NCBI GenBank assembly: GCA_022448525.1
Contig: JAKVCX010000008.1
Location: forward strand, 1-64,000
DNA from: Tenacibaculum sp.
GTDB taxonomy: Bacteria; Bacteroidota; Bacteroidia; Flavobacteriales; Flavobacteriaceae
Length of the DNA stretch: 64,000 nucleotides
Direction: 5' to 3'
Each line of letters starts with the position of its first letter. Position 1 is the first letter of the stretch. The notes below the pieces were generated by a model. That model was not told the DNA's origin. It did no database searches and was given only the letters and a program-made list of their open reading frames with translations. The translations under genes and the position numbers were made by a program. This document shows, piece after piece, positions 18,275 to 26,637 of this stretch.

Positions 18275-20443
18275 ATGTCTATGTCCATTTGGAGGTACAG
18301 TCATTTCACGTTGGCTGTATCTTCTTTTTTATTTATCATAATTGCTTCAATTACTGGAATAATATTGGCTTTTGAACCAATTTCCAATCAATTGAAGCCT
18401 TATGCTATTTCAGATGTATCTGATATTTCTGTGAGCGAAATGGTTGTAGTGTTACAGCAGGAATTTGAAGAAGTAATTTCCGTTGAACGTAACCATGAGA
18501 ATTTTGTTATTGCTTCTGTAATTACGAAAGCAGGAGCAAGTCAAACTATTTATATTCATCCGAAAACAGGGAAGAAAATTAGGGAAGTTGTAGAAAAGGC
18601 AGCTATTTTCAAGTTTGCTACAAGTTTACATAGATCATTATTTTTAAAAAGCACAGGACGTTTTATTGTTGGTTTCGTTTCTTTATTACTGTTTCTAATT
18701 ACAATTTCTGGGTTGTTATTAATCCTAAAACGACAAGGCGGTTTTAAAAGGTTCTTTTTCAACATTTCTAAAGAGAATTTGTATCAGTTTTCACATATCG
18801 CATTCGGAAGAATATTTCTAATTCCTTTACTCATAATTACGGTTACAGGAGTATATCTATCCTTAGAAAAGTTCAATCTATTACCGAAAAATGAAACCAA
18901 ACATGTTATAGATTTCGATGGATTAAACTCAGCTCACAAAAAAACAATTGCTGAATTTGAAATATTCAATAACACGAAACTGTCAGAATTCAAAAAAATT
19001 GAATTCCCATTCTCTTCAGATGTTGAGGATTATTTTCTGTTAGAATTAAAAAACAAAGAGATAACAGTGAATCAAATCACTGGAGAAGTATTGAGTGAAG
19101 TATATTATCCTTTTTCAAAACTAATCTCATATTATAGTTTATTACTTCATACAGGTCAAGGTTCTATTTTTTGGTCTATAATTTTATTATTGGCAAGTAT
19201 AGTTACACTGTATTTCATCTACTCCGGATTTGCAATGACTTTTGAGAGGATAAAAGGGAAAACAAAGAACAGATACAACAAGGATGAAAGCGAGATTGTA
19301 TTGCTAGTAGGATCAGAAAATGGAAGTACTCGAAGTTATGGTAAAATGTTGTATAAAGCTCTTTTAAATGAAGGTAAAAGAGTTTTTATTACTGATTTAA
19401 ATAAGTATACGTCTTATAAGAAAATGAAGTATGTAATCGTCTTAACTGCTACATATGGAGAAGGAGAATCACCATCAAATGGTTCTAATTTTTTAGAATT
19501 AATCAAGCAGAAAAATAATCATCCATTTCAATTTTCGGTAGTTGCATTTGGATCATTGTCTTATCCAAAATTTTGTCAGTTTGGAATTGATGTTCAATCA
19601 GCATTAGAACAAAGAGAAAATGCGACTGAATTACTTCCATTATATAAGATTAATAATAAATCTTTCGAACCTTTTTCAAAGTGGACACAGGAATTAAATC
19701 ATAAGTTGTCAGTTAACTTGCAGTTAGATAAAAGGATTGTGAGTAAGCAACAAAAATCATTTACTCTTGAGTTATCTTCCAAGATGATAGTCAATAACGA
19801 TGATACGTTCTTATTAACTTTTGATGATTGCCATAAAAATTTCACTTCAGGAGATTTATTAGGTGTTTATGCAAATAATCAAACGCACGAGCGATTATAT
19901 TCAATCGCCAAAATAAATAATACACTTTTATTGAGTATACGAAAGCATGAATTGGGATTATGCTCTAACTATCTATATAATCTTCAGCGAGGAGAATCTA
20001 TAAAAGCTTTTATTAAAAGAAATCCATCTTTTCATTTTCCTAAGAAAGCTTCAAAAGTAATTATGATTGCTACCGGAACAGGAATTGCTCCATTCTTAGG
20101 AATGATTTCCGAACAGAGAACTACATCCATTGATCTGTATTTTGGATTAAGAACAAAGAAATCTTTAGAATTATATAAAGACATACTAAGAGAAAATTTA
20201 CTTGATAATTTGTACACGGTATATTCTAGAGAGGCAAATGAGAAAAGGTATGTTCAAGATGTGATACAAACGCAAATAGATACTATTATTTCTGATTTAG
20301 AAAATGGAGCTGTAATTATGATTTGTGGAGCAATTGCTATGCAAAATGAGGTTTTCTCAATTTTAGAAGAAGCACTATCAAAAAGAAATCAAGCGTTAAG
20401 TTTTTATGAAAAAAGAAAGCAAATCTTGGTAGATTGCTACTAA
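18275..20443 (+). CDS. PepSY transmembrane / flavodoxin / FNR fusion reductase
   Basis: The 722-residue protein joins two halves. Residues 1 to about 325 form a PepSY_TM module with four transmembrane helices (about 12-32, 125-150, 172-195, 295-320). Residues about 335-470 are a flavodoxin domain (VGSENGSTRSYG phosphate loop, TATYGEGESP), and about 490-722 a ferredoxin-NADP reductase domain (ERLYSIAKI, ATGTGIAPFLG, ICGAIAM). The C-terminal aromatic residue is typical of cytochrome P450/sulfite-reductase-type flavoproteins. It should carry electrons from cytosolic NADPH across the inner membrane. The likely acceptor is the DUF2271 protein, with ferric or other substrates possible. Confidence 0.9.
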   Translation: MSMSIWRYSHFTLAVSSFLFIIIASITGIILAFEPISNQLKPYAISDVSDISVSEMVVVLQQEFEEVISVERNHENFVIASVITKAGASQTIYIHPKTGKKIREVVEKAAIFKFATSLHRSLFLKSTGRFIVGFVSLLLFLITISGLLLILKRQGGFKRFFFNISKENLYQFSHIAFGRIFLIPLLIITVTGVYLSLEKFNLLPKNETKHVIDFDGLNSAHKKTIAEFEIFNNTKLSEFKKIEFPFSSDVEDYFLLELKNKEITVNQITGEVLSEVYYPFSKLISYYSLLLHTGQGSIFWSIILLLASIVTLYFIYSGFAMTFERIKGKTKNRYNKDESEIVLLVGSENGSTRSYGKMLYKALLNEGKRVFITDLNKYTSYKKMKYVIVLTATYGEGESPSNGSNFLELIKQKNNHPFQFSVVAFGSLSYPKFCQFGIDVQSALEQRENATELLPLYKINNKSFEPFSKWTQELNHKLSVNLQLDKRIVSKQQKSFTLELSSKMIVNNDDTFLLTFDDCHKNFTSGDLLGVYANNQTHERLYSIAKINNTLLLSIRKHELGLCSNYLYNLQRGESIKAFIKRNPSFHFPKKASKVIMIATGTGIAPFLGMISEQRTTSIDLYFGLRTKKSLELYKDILRENLLDNLYTVYSREANEKRYVQDVIQTQIDTIISDLENGAVIMICGAIAMQNEVFSILEEALSKRNQALSFYEKRKQILVDCY

Positions 20444-20478
20444 TTTTAGTAATTTTCATTCAAAACGTAATTTTACGA

Positions 20479-21456
20479 ATGAAGAGATTTGGAATTCTTT
20501 TGTTATCGATGGTTCTAGTATCGATGAATGCTCAAACAAACATGAAATTAACAAAACCTGCTTATTTACAAAAAGGAGATATGATTGCTATTGTAGCTCC
20601 TGCTGGAATTTTAAAGAATAGAAAACATGTAATCGATAAGGCTAAGGAATTGGCCGAAAGTTGGGGTTTAAAAGTTGTAATTGGAAAGCATGTTTTTACA
20701 CAAGCGAATCATTTTGCAGGAACCGATGAGCAACGTTGTCAAGATTTTCAAGAAGCTCTTGATAATCCCGAAGTAAAAGCTATTTGGAGTGCTCGTGGCG
20801 GATATGGTTCTGTTAGGATTTTAGATCAATTGGACTTCTCAAAATTCAAGGAAAACCCAAAATGGATTATTGGATATTCTGATATCACAGCTTTTCATAA
20901 TCACGTCCATAATTTAGGTGTGGAAACGTTGCATGCAATGATGGGAACGAGTATGCAAGATGATCCAGTGGATATTACGGAAACCATAGAAACGTTCAGG
21001 AAAGCGTTATTTGGAGAGCAATTAAAATACACGATAAAATCATCTAAAGAAAATAGAAAAGGAACTGCTGAAGGTGTTTTAGTAGGAGGAAATATTGCAA
21101 TTTTAGCATCAATGTTAGGTTCAGATAGCCAATTGAATACAGATGGAAAGATTCTATTTATTGAGGAAATAGGAGAATATAAATACGCTATTGATCGTAT
21201 GTTGCAAAGTTTAAAAAGAGCAGGTTATTTCAATAAAGTAAAAGGTATTATTGTTGGTGACATGACTAAAATTAGAAAGAATACAACTCCATGGGGAAGT
21301 TCTATTGAGCAGTTAATTTTAGATATTGTTCCGAATGAAATTCCAGTATTATTTGGTTTCCCTGCTGGACATGAACCTGATAATAGAGCTTTAATTATGG
21401 GGCGAACTGTAAAATTATCTGTTACTGATCGATTATCTTCTGTGAGTTTTAAATAA
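20479..21456 (+). CDS. Periplasmic LD-carboxypeptidase (peptidase family S66)
   Basis: I start at the ATG at 20479. The open frame extends upstream to a TTG inside the previous gene, but only the ATG gives a clean signal peptide (MKRFGILLLSMVLVSMNAQ). The 325-residue enzyme has the S66 catalytic residues: Ser134 in IGYSDIT, Glu229 or Glu230 in FIEEIGE and His298 in PAGHEPDNRA. S66 enzymes cleave the L-D bond of murein tetrapeptides during peptidoglycan recycling. E. coli LdcA is cytoplasmic, while this one is predicted to be exported. It follows the PepSY reductase by 35 bases and may be read from the same transcript. Confidence 0.9.
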   Translation: MKRFGILLLSMVLVSMNAQTNMKLTKPAYLQKGDMIAIVAPAGILKNRKHVIDKAKELAESWGLKVVIGKHVFTQANHFAGTDEQRCQDFQEALDNPEVKAIWSARGGYGSVRILDQLDFSKFKENPKWIIGYSDITAFHNHVHNLGVETLHAMMGTSMQDDPVDITETIETFRKALFGEQLKYTIKSSKENRKGTAEGVLVGGNIAILASMLGSDSQLNTDGKILFIEEIGEYKYAIDRMLQSLKRAGYFNKVKGIIVGDMTKIRKNTTPWGSSIEQLILDIVPNEIPVLFGFPAGHEPDNRALIMGRTVKLSVTDRLSSVSFK

Positions 21457-21464
21457 CTCATTAA

Positions 21465-21544
21465 TGTCAACCTGAACTTGTTTCAGGTTCTCATCAAGGG
21501 AAGTAATAATAGTGTGAGATTCCGAAAAAAGTTTGGAATGACGT
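21465..21544. repeat. Intergenic double-hairpin repeat of flavobacterial type
   Basis: One 8-bp hairpin (21469-21476 with 21482-21489, the CCTGAAC...TTCAGG type) is followed by a second one (about 21519-21538, ATTCCGAA with a G-U pair to TTTGGAAT). The ends read GTCA and TGAC. The composition is the same kind as the repeat at 13913-14037 but is a different variant. It sits between convergent genes. Confidence 0.6.
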
Positions 21545-21589
21545 TATTTGATATATACTAAGTAAGTTTGAAATATAGTTTAAAATAAC

Positions 21590-21946
21590 TCACATCGCTT
21601 TTAATCTAAACTCAAGACTTTCTATATCATTAGATAGTTTTTGAAATCGATATTTTCTATTCTCTTGTTCTGAATGTTGTTTACCAATATCACCACCAAA
21701 TAACCACATGAGAAACTTAGGTTGAGTTCGGTTATGTCTGGTTTCATCTAAATTAAAATCTACTTTATAAATTTCTTGCTTAAAGGAATCCGAGATTAGT
21801 TGAGATTCTATCACGTAAGTTTTAAAACGACGTATTTCAATATTAAATTGGTTGATTTCATCTTCGTCGATGTGGCCATCATAGCTATGTCTAGCACATT
21901 CCGCTTTTAAAAAGGAAAGGTATTTAAATAATTTTTCTTCATTCAT
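21590..21946 (-). CDS. Small conserved-looking protein of unknown function
   Basis: The 118-residue protein has no signal or membrane segment. It is rich in charged residues and mostly helical, with long amphipathic stretches at 5-18, 30-60 and 85-115. Near the middle is a hydrophobic KFLMWLFGGDIG motif (77-88). I recognise no family. The gene is divergent from yraN, which begins only 37 bases away, so the two share a regulatory region. A real gene is likely from its length and helix periodicity. Confidence 0.6.
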   Translation of the reverse strand: MNEEKLFKYLSFLKAECARHSYDGHIDEDEINQFNIEIRRFKTYVIESQLISDSFKQEIYKVDFNLDETRHNRTQPKFLMWLFGGDIGKQHSEQENRKYRFQKLSNDIESLEFRLKAM

Positions 21947-21963
21947 ATTAATTCAAATATAGA

Positions 21964-21971
21964 TATTTTTG
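21964..21971 (+). promoter_or_regulatory. -7 promoter box (TATTTTTG) for the yraN-like gene
   Basis: This exact TAnnTTTG match is 12 bases before the ATG at 21984, so the leader should be under ten bases. Confidence 0.5.
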
Positions 21972-21983
21972 TGAGAAAAAGCT

Positions 21984-22340
21984 ATGGCTCAACATAATGA
22001 ACTAGGTAAGAGAGGAGAAGATGCCGCAGTAAATTACCTAATAGAAAAAGGATATCAAATACTGCGTCGTAATTACAGGTATCTCAAAGCCGAAGTTGAT
22101 ATAATTGCTAAGAAAGATGATATAATCATTGCTGTTGAAGTAAAAACAAGAACGTCAAATTACTTTGGGAATCCACAGGACTTTATCAATCAAAAGAAAA
22201 TTCAATTACTTACTTCAGCTCTAGATCATTTCATGCAGGAATGTAATTTAGATTTAGAAGTTCGATTTGATATTATTTCAGTTATCGGAAATAAGTCATT
22301 TGAGATAGAACATATTGAAGATGCATTTCTGTTTTTTTGA
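21984..22340 (+). CDS. YraN/UPF0102 family nuclease-fold protein
   Basis: The 118-residue protein has the whole UPF0102 pattern: GKRGEDAAVNYLIEKGYQIL at the N-terminus, then AEVDIIAKKDD and VEVKTR. The D and E-x-K residues of that block correspond to a restriction-endonuclease-like active site. The cellular role of the family is not settled, but a link to Holliday-junction or recombination processes has been suggested. It ends at a two-way terminator shared with the thioredoxin-like gene. Confidence 0.92.
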   Translation: MAQHNELGKRGEDAAVNYLIEKGYQILRRNYRYLKAEVDIIAKKDDIIIAVEVKTRTSNYFGNPQDFINQKKIQLLTSALDHFMQECNLDLEVRFDIISVIGNKSFEIEHIEDAFLFF

Positions 22341-22346
22341 AATAAA

Positions 22347-22374
22347 AAACGACATCCCAATTGAGATGTCGTTT
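22347..22374. terminator. Bidirectional terminator between yraN-like and tlpA-like genes
   Basis: A 10-bp perfect stem (22347-22356 with 22365-22374) has an A-run before and T-rich sequence after, so it works for both strands. Confidence 0.75.
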
Positions 22375-22395
22375 AATAATTTTATTTGAATAAGA

Positions 22396-23799
22396 TTATT
22401 TCCCTTCTTCTTCCTTTGAAGGTCCGTTTAAGTAATCTTTAATATCCGGCACAGTATTCGGTACAGCAATAATCTTTTTATCCTTATCTAATAAGAAATA
22501 CGTTGGAGTTTGCTCTATTCTATATTTTTGAACAGTTTCATTTTTTAGTTTGAATTCTGGGTGTGTTCCAATAGCATTATGCCATTTAGGTAATTTGTTA
22601 GTTGCCCAGTCTGTAAAGTCTTTCTCGTCGTCCTCAATAGCAAATGCAATTACAGAAGTATTCGGGTGAGTTGAATTCATGTATTCATAAACTTCAGGAA
22701 CTTCTTTAACACAGTGTCCACATTGTGTACTCCAGAAAATTAATAAGTAATTTTCTCCGTCATTTAAGCCTGATAAGCTTAATTCTTTTTCTCCTTCTTT
22801 CCATGAAAAATCAGGAGCAACTCTACCTTGAGAAGCTAATAATTCTGCTAATTTATCATTCTTGAATTTCTCGTCTTTAAATTCATCATCCATTTCATCA
22901 TAATATTCAGCAAATAAGAAGTCAACAATTTCAGAGTTTCTTGCATTTGTAAAACGAGTGATTAGATATTCCAAAATCTCTTTTTGAATTTGATCATCTT
23001 TTACTTGTTTCATTACATTCTTAATAGAACGTTTGTAAACCTTTTGCTGCTCTTCCTGATTTCCTTCAATGTTTAAATAGAAAATATAATTCGTTACTTT
23101 TTCAATAATAAATGGAGACCTGTATAATTGTTTGTTGGAAAAGTCTACATTTTCGAAAAAACTCTCCACAACATGTTCTAAGTATTCTTGAGTTTCATCA
23201 AAAATAGAAGATGAATTTGTTGGCTTATTAGCTTTTATAAAGGTGTTAATGAGCATTCCATCTGATTTACCTTCGTAAATTTCTTGAATTTCCTCTTGTT
23301 CTTTAAAAACCTTTTTATAGGCTTTTTTGGTGCTCTTTTCATCAGTTTTTAAATAAGCAGTTTGTAAAGAGTCCAAAGCACTTTGTTTAAGATTAATTTG
23401 CTCTAAATATTCTCTGTAAACTTTATTCTCTCTTGATTTCGTGAAAAGAATTGATTCTTCAGGATATTTAGGATTAAAGACGAACTCTACATTTTCTTTA
23501 TTATAATAGAAATCAACAAAACCAGCACCTTGATTTCGATAGATAAGTCTATAAGCTCCAGTTTCAGCTTCTGCGGGAAGTGTTAATTCGAACCTTCCAA
23601 CTTTTTGGATATTTCCTCCAATATTTACATCACCTGGAACAATAGTTCCATTTGCTATAAACTTTTGTTTTGGACCATTAATTTTATAAAGAATCACCCA
23701 ATCACTTTCTTCAGGTGGGGTCATAGTTCCTTTAATTGTGTTTTGCGCTAAAGAGGATAAACTAACAAAAATTAGTGTTGCAAGTATTCTTATTTTCAT
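22396..23799 (-). CDS. TlpA-like exported thioredoxin with DUF4369-type N-terminal domain (copy 1)
   Basis: The 467-residue protein has a signal peptide (about 1-19, LSSLAQ). The beta-rich N-terminal domain starts IKGTMTPPEESDWVILYKI (about 22-115), followed by a helical middle (120-330). The C-terminal TlpA/AhpC-type thioredoxin domain (about 335-460) has the active site QC360GHC363. These proteins act in the periplasm as disulfide reductases or in thiol stress defence. It is a close tandem duplicate of the gene at 23915-25303 but has its own promoter and lies after the terminator of that gene. The cis-Pro segment QTPTYFLL is intact. Confidence 0.88.
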   Translation of the reverse strand: MKIRILATLIFVSLSSLAQNTIKGTMTPPEESDWVILYKINGPKQKFIANGTIVPGDVNIGGNIQKVGRFELTLPAEAETGAYRLIYRNQGAGFVDFYYNKENVEFVFNPKYPEESILFTKSRENKVYREYLEQINLKQSALDSLQTAYLKTDEKSTKKAYKKVFKEQEEIQEIYEGKSDGMLINTFIKANKPTNSSSIFDETQEYLEHVVESFFENVDFSNKQLYRSPFIIEKVTNYIFYLNIEGNQEEQQKVYKRSIKNVMKQVKDDQIQKEILEYLITRFTNARNSEIVDFLFAEYYDEMDDEFKDEKFKNDKLAELLASQGRVAPDFSWKEGEKELSLSGLNDGENYLLIFWSTQCGHCVKEVPEVYEYMNSTHPNTSVIAFAIEDDEKDFTDWATNKLPKWHNAIGTHPEFKLKNETVQKYRIEQTPTYFLLDKDKKIIAVPNTVPDIKDYLNGPSKEEEGK

Positions 23800-23804
23800 G
23801 TAAT

Positions 23805-23812
23805 CAAAAGTA
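23805..23812 (-). promoter_or_regulatory. -7 promoter box (TACTTTTG) for copy 1, nearly leaderless
   Basis: This exact TAnnTTTG match ends five bases before the ATG at 23799, so the mRNA leader should be only one to three bases. Confidence 0.5.
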
Positions 23813-23832
23813 TTTTGAGGGGTTAAAATAAA

Positions 23833-23892
23833 AAAAACTATCCAAAAACAATAATCGTTAGAGTAACGAAAAACTGTTTTTGGATAGTTTTT
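23833..23892 (-). terminator. Terminator of the second TlpA-like gene
   Basis: An 18-bp perfect stem (23833-23850 with 23875-23892) encloses a loop with its own 5-bp hairpin. Read on the minus strand it ends in a T-run. It separates the two duplicate genes into two units. Confidence 0.8.
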
Positions 23893-23914
23893 AATTAAAA
23901 TAAATCTATATAAT

Positions 23915-25303
23915 TTATTCTTTTTCAGCGCTGCCGTTTTCGAAATAGTCTTTCACATCTTCGAATGAGTTTGGCATTGCGATAATTTTCTTGTCTTGAT
24001 TTAAAATGAAATAAGTTGGAGTACCTACTAGTTGATACGTTCTTACAACTTCATTTTCCCACTTATTATCAGGGTGAGTTCCAATAGCATTATGCCATCC
24101 ATCTAATTGTTTGATATAAGCCGTCCATTCTGGTTCTGCTTGTTCAATTCCAAAAGCAATTACTGATGTTTTGTTATGAGTTTTCATAAAACTATGTAAT
24201 TGAGGAATTTCCTTTAAACAGTGCGAACATCCTGTACTCCAGAATACTAATAAATACTTTTCTCCATCGTTTAAAGATGATAACTTATATTCATTTTCTC
24301 CTTCTTTCCATGAAAAATCTGGAGCAATTCTACCAACGGTAGCTCTTAATAATGCTACTTTATCATCTCTAAATTTTTGATCTTGGAAATCGCTAGGTAA
24401 TTTGTCATAATAGTCTGCGAAAAGTCCGTCAACTATTTCTGAGTTTCGTGCGTTAGCAAAACGAGTAATTAAGTACTCGATAACCTCTTTGCGAACTTTT
24501 TTATCTTTAACAAGTCCCATTACTTTTGCAATAGATTCTTTGTAAAGTTCTTGTTGTGCTGATTGACTTTCTGCAATGTTTAAGTAAAAAACATAATTAG
24601 TAATCTTATCTACGATGAATGGAGAACTATATAGTTTTGAGTCAGAAAAATCAACGTTTTTAAAGAAGTTGCCAACAACATGATCTAAATATTCTTGTGT
24701 GTCGTCAAATATAGAAGAAGAGTTAGTTGGTTTAGAAGCTTCAATGAACGTATTAACTAACATTCCTTCAGATTTACCTTCATAAATTTCTTGAATTTCT
24801 TCTTGTTCTTTATAAGCTTTTTTGTAAGCTTTTTTAAACTTCTTATCTTCATTTTTCAAGTATTCAACTTGTAATGAATCAATACTTCTTTGCATGGTAG
24901 CAATAGCATCCAAGTATTCTCTATATACTTTGTTTTCTCTCGACTTTGTGAAAACAATTGATTCTTCCGGATATACTGGATTGAAAACAAATTCTATATT
25001 CTCCTTATTGAAAAAGAAATCAACGAAACCAGCTCCTGAATTTCTATAGGTAACTCTATAAGCTCCTTCTTTTGCATCAGGCGGTAAGTTCAATTCAAAT
25101 CTTCCAACCTTCTGCGTATTCCCACCAATGTTTACATCTTCAAACACAATAGTAGAATTACTAATAAATTTTTGCTTTGCTCCTTCGATTTTATATAAAA
25201 TAACCCAGTCACTTTCTTCAGGTGGAGTCATTGTTCCTTTCACTGAGTATTGGGCATTTGCAATCGATGTAACAAATATTAATAATGCAAGTAATCTTTT
25301 CAT
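23915..25303 (-). CDS. TlpA-like exported thioredoxin with DUF4369-type N-terminal domain (copy 2)
   Basis: The protein has 462 residues from the ATG at 25301-25303; an in-frame TTG three codons upstream was not chosen. The signal peptide (MKRLLALLIFVTSIANAQ) is followed by the same N-terminal VKGTMTPPEESDWVILYKI block as copy 1. The thioredoxin domain has the active site GC359SHC362 with cis-Pro in VGTPTYF. The residues between the two Cys differ (SH here, GH in copy 1), which usually shifts redox potential. The two proteins are alike over their whole length, so a tandem duplication followed by divergence is the simplest reading. Confidence 0.88.
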   Translation of the reverse strand: MKRLLALLIFVTSIANAQYSVKGTMTPPEESDWVILYKIEGAKQKFISNSTIVFEDVNIGGNTQKVGRFELNLPPDAKEGAYRVTYRNSGAGFVDFFFNKENIEFVFNPVYPEESIVFTKSRENKVYREYLDAIATMQRSIDSLQVEYLKNEDKKFKKAYKKAYKEQEEIQEIYEGKSEGMLVNTFIEASKPTNSSSIFDDTQEYLDHVVGNFFKNVDFSDSKLYSSPFIVDKITNYVFYLNIAESQSAQQELYKESIAKVMGLVKDKKVRKEVIEYLITRFANARNSEIVDGLFADYYDKLPSDFQDQKFRDDKVALLRATVGRIAPDFSWKEGENEYKLSSLNDGEKYLLVFWSTGCSHCLKEIPQLHSFMKTHNKTSVIAFGIEQAEPEWTAYIKQLDGWHNAIGTHPDNKWENEVVRTYQLVGTPTYFILNQDKKIIAMPNSFEDVKDYFENGSAEKE

Positions 25304-25425
25304 CGTTAACAAGGGATTTTTTGTATGTTATACTTATATTCTATGTTCCGCTATTTCAATAAGCGTACCAAAATTACTATTTCTTATTTAAATTGAGTAC
25401 TTTAGACTAAACTTTATTTGGTAAA

Positions 25426-26220
25426 ATGAGTCTAAAAAATAAAATAATCTGGATTACTGGAGCTTCCTCTGGTATAGGAAAATCATTGGCAATTCATCTC
25501 TCGCAGCAAAATACAAAATTAATATTATCTTCTCGTAATGAATTGTCTCTAAATGAAGTAAGGGAATTATGTTTGAATAAACAAGATGTTCATATTTTAC
25601 CTTTAGATTTAGAAGATTATTTAAATTTTGAAGCTAAAGTTGATAAAGCTATTTCATTTTTTGGATCGGTTGACATTCTGGTTAATAATGGAGGTATCAG
25701 CCAGAGATCTCTAGCAGCAGAAACAGATATTAGTGTAGATAAGCGGTTGATGGATGTTAATTATTTAGGAACTGTAGCTTTAACAAAAGCGTTACTTCCA
25801 CATTTTATTCAGAAAAATGCTGGACATTTTGTTGTGACAACAAGTATAGTAGGTAAAATAGGAACACCATTACGTTCTACCTATGCGGCGACAAAACATG
25901 CTTTACATGGTTTTTTTGATAGTTTACGAGCAGAAGTTCATCAGTACAATATACAAGTTACTCTTGTTTGTCCAGGATTTGTTACCACCAATGTTTCCAA
26001 AAATGCATTGACCGGTGATGGAACCCCACAAAAAAAGATGGATACTGCAACTGCAAATGGAATTGATCCTGATCGATTTGCGAAAATCATGAGTAAAGCA
26101 ATTTCTCAACAAAAGGAAGAGATTTACATTGCAGGTGCAAAAGAGAAACTAGGTGTATACGCAAAAAGGTTTTATCCTAAATTGCTTTCAAAAATGATTA
26201 GAAAATTGAGTGTAACCTAA
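25426..26220 (+). CDS. Short-chain dehydrogenase/reductase (DHRS7-like)
   Basis: The 264-residue classical SDR has the TGASSGIGKS cofactor loop (11-20), NNGG (87-90), catalytic Ser140, Tyr153 and Lys157 (STYAATKHAL) and CPGF after beta-6. The arginine and lysine set after beta-2 (SSRNEL) suggests NADP(H) use. SDRs of this group reduce ketones or lipids in the cytoplasm, and the substrate is unknown. Its stop codon overlaps the stop region of the convergent gene at 26217-26573 by four bases. Confidence 0.9.
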   Translation: MSLKNKIIWITGASSGIGKSLAIHLSQQNTKLILSSRNELSLNEVRELCLNKQDVHILPLDLEDYLNFEAKVDKAISFFGSVDILVNNGGISQRSLAAETDISVDKRLMDVNYLGTVALTKALLPHFIQKNAGHFVVTTSIVGKIGTPLRSTYAATKHALHGFFDSLRAEVHQYNIQVTLVCPGFVTTNVSKNALTGDGTPQKKMDTATANGIDPDRFAKIMSKAISQQKEEIYIAGAKEKLGVYAKRFYPKLLSKMIRKLSVT

Positions 26221-26573
26221 CTGAAAAATTCAATAGCTTCGAAATATTGAACAATTGCTTCTTTCATTAAAACAGTTTGTTCTCCTGGTTTTAGATTAGG
26301 AAGTTCTGTTAGCATTTTATAATGTGGCCAACCATCGTCATCGAAGTAATCGAATTCATAATATCCATAAGGTTCAAGAAGTTTACATATGGCAATATGC
26401 ATTAAATTGACTTTTTCATCTTTTTTGAATCTTCGTTGTCCTTGTCCCAATTCTTGAACTCCAATAAGATATATTATACTATCTAGGTTTAGTTCATCAC
26501 CTTCAGCAAATTGTTGTGATAATGAAGCAACTAAAAAGTTCCACTTTTCCTTTAAATTTCCAACTTTACTCAT
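26217..26573 (-). CDS. Small conserved-looking protein of unknown function
   Basis: The 118-residue acidic protein has no signal or membrane helix. N-terminal helices (KEKWNFLVASLSQQF) are followed by LDSIIYLIGVQELGQGQ and then by an aromatic, acidic region (YGYYEFDYFDDDGWPHY). I know similar small proteins only as conserved hypotheticals in Bacteroidota. It is divergent from cvpA, whose promoter lies in the 64-base gap. The ends of this gene and the SDR overlap, so it is probably a compact, real gene. Confidence 0.65.
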   Translation of the reverse strand: MSKVGNLKEKWNFLVASLSQQFAEGDELNLDSIIYLIGVQELGQGQRRFKKDEKVNLMHIAICKLLEPYGYYEFDYFDDDGWPHYKMLTELPNLKPGEQTVLMKEAIVQYFEAIEFFS

Positions 26574-26613
26574 TATGCTTTTAATTGAGACGCAAAGATA
26601 CGAATGAGTTATT

Positions 26614-26621
26614 TATATTTG
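26614..26621 (+). promoter_or_regulatory. -7 promoter box (TATATTTG) for the CvpA gene
   Basis: This exact TAnnTTTG match is 16 bases before the ATG at 26638. Confidence 0.5.
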
Positions 26622-26637
26622 TTCAAATTCCTGTACT

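Noticed and set aside
20434..20478. N-terminal extension of the LD-carboxypeptidase from a TTG
   Set aside because: The TTG lies inside the previous gene and the extension spoils the signal peptide; the ATG at 20479 fits better.
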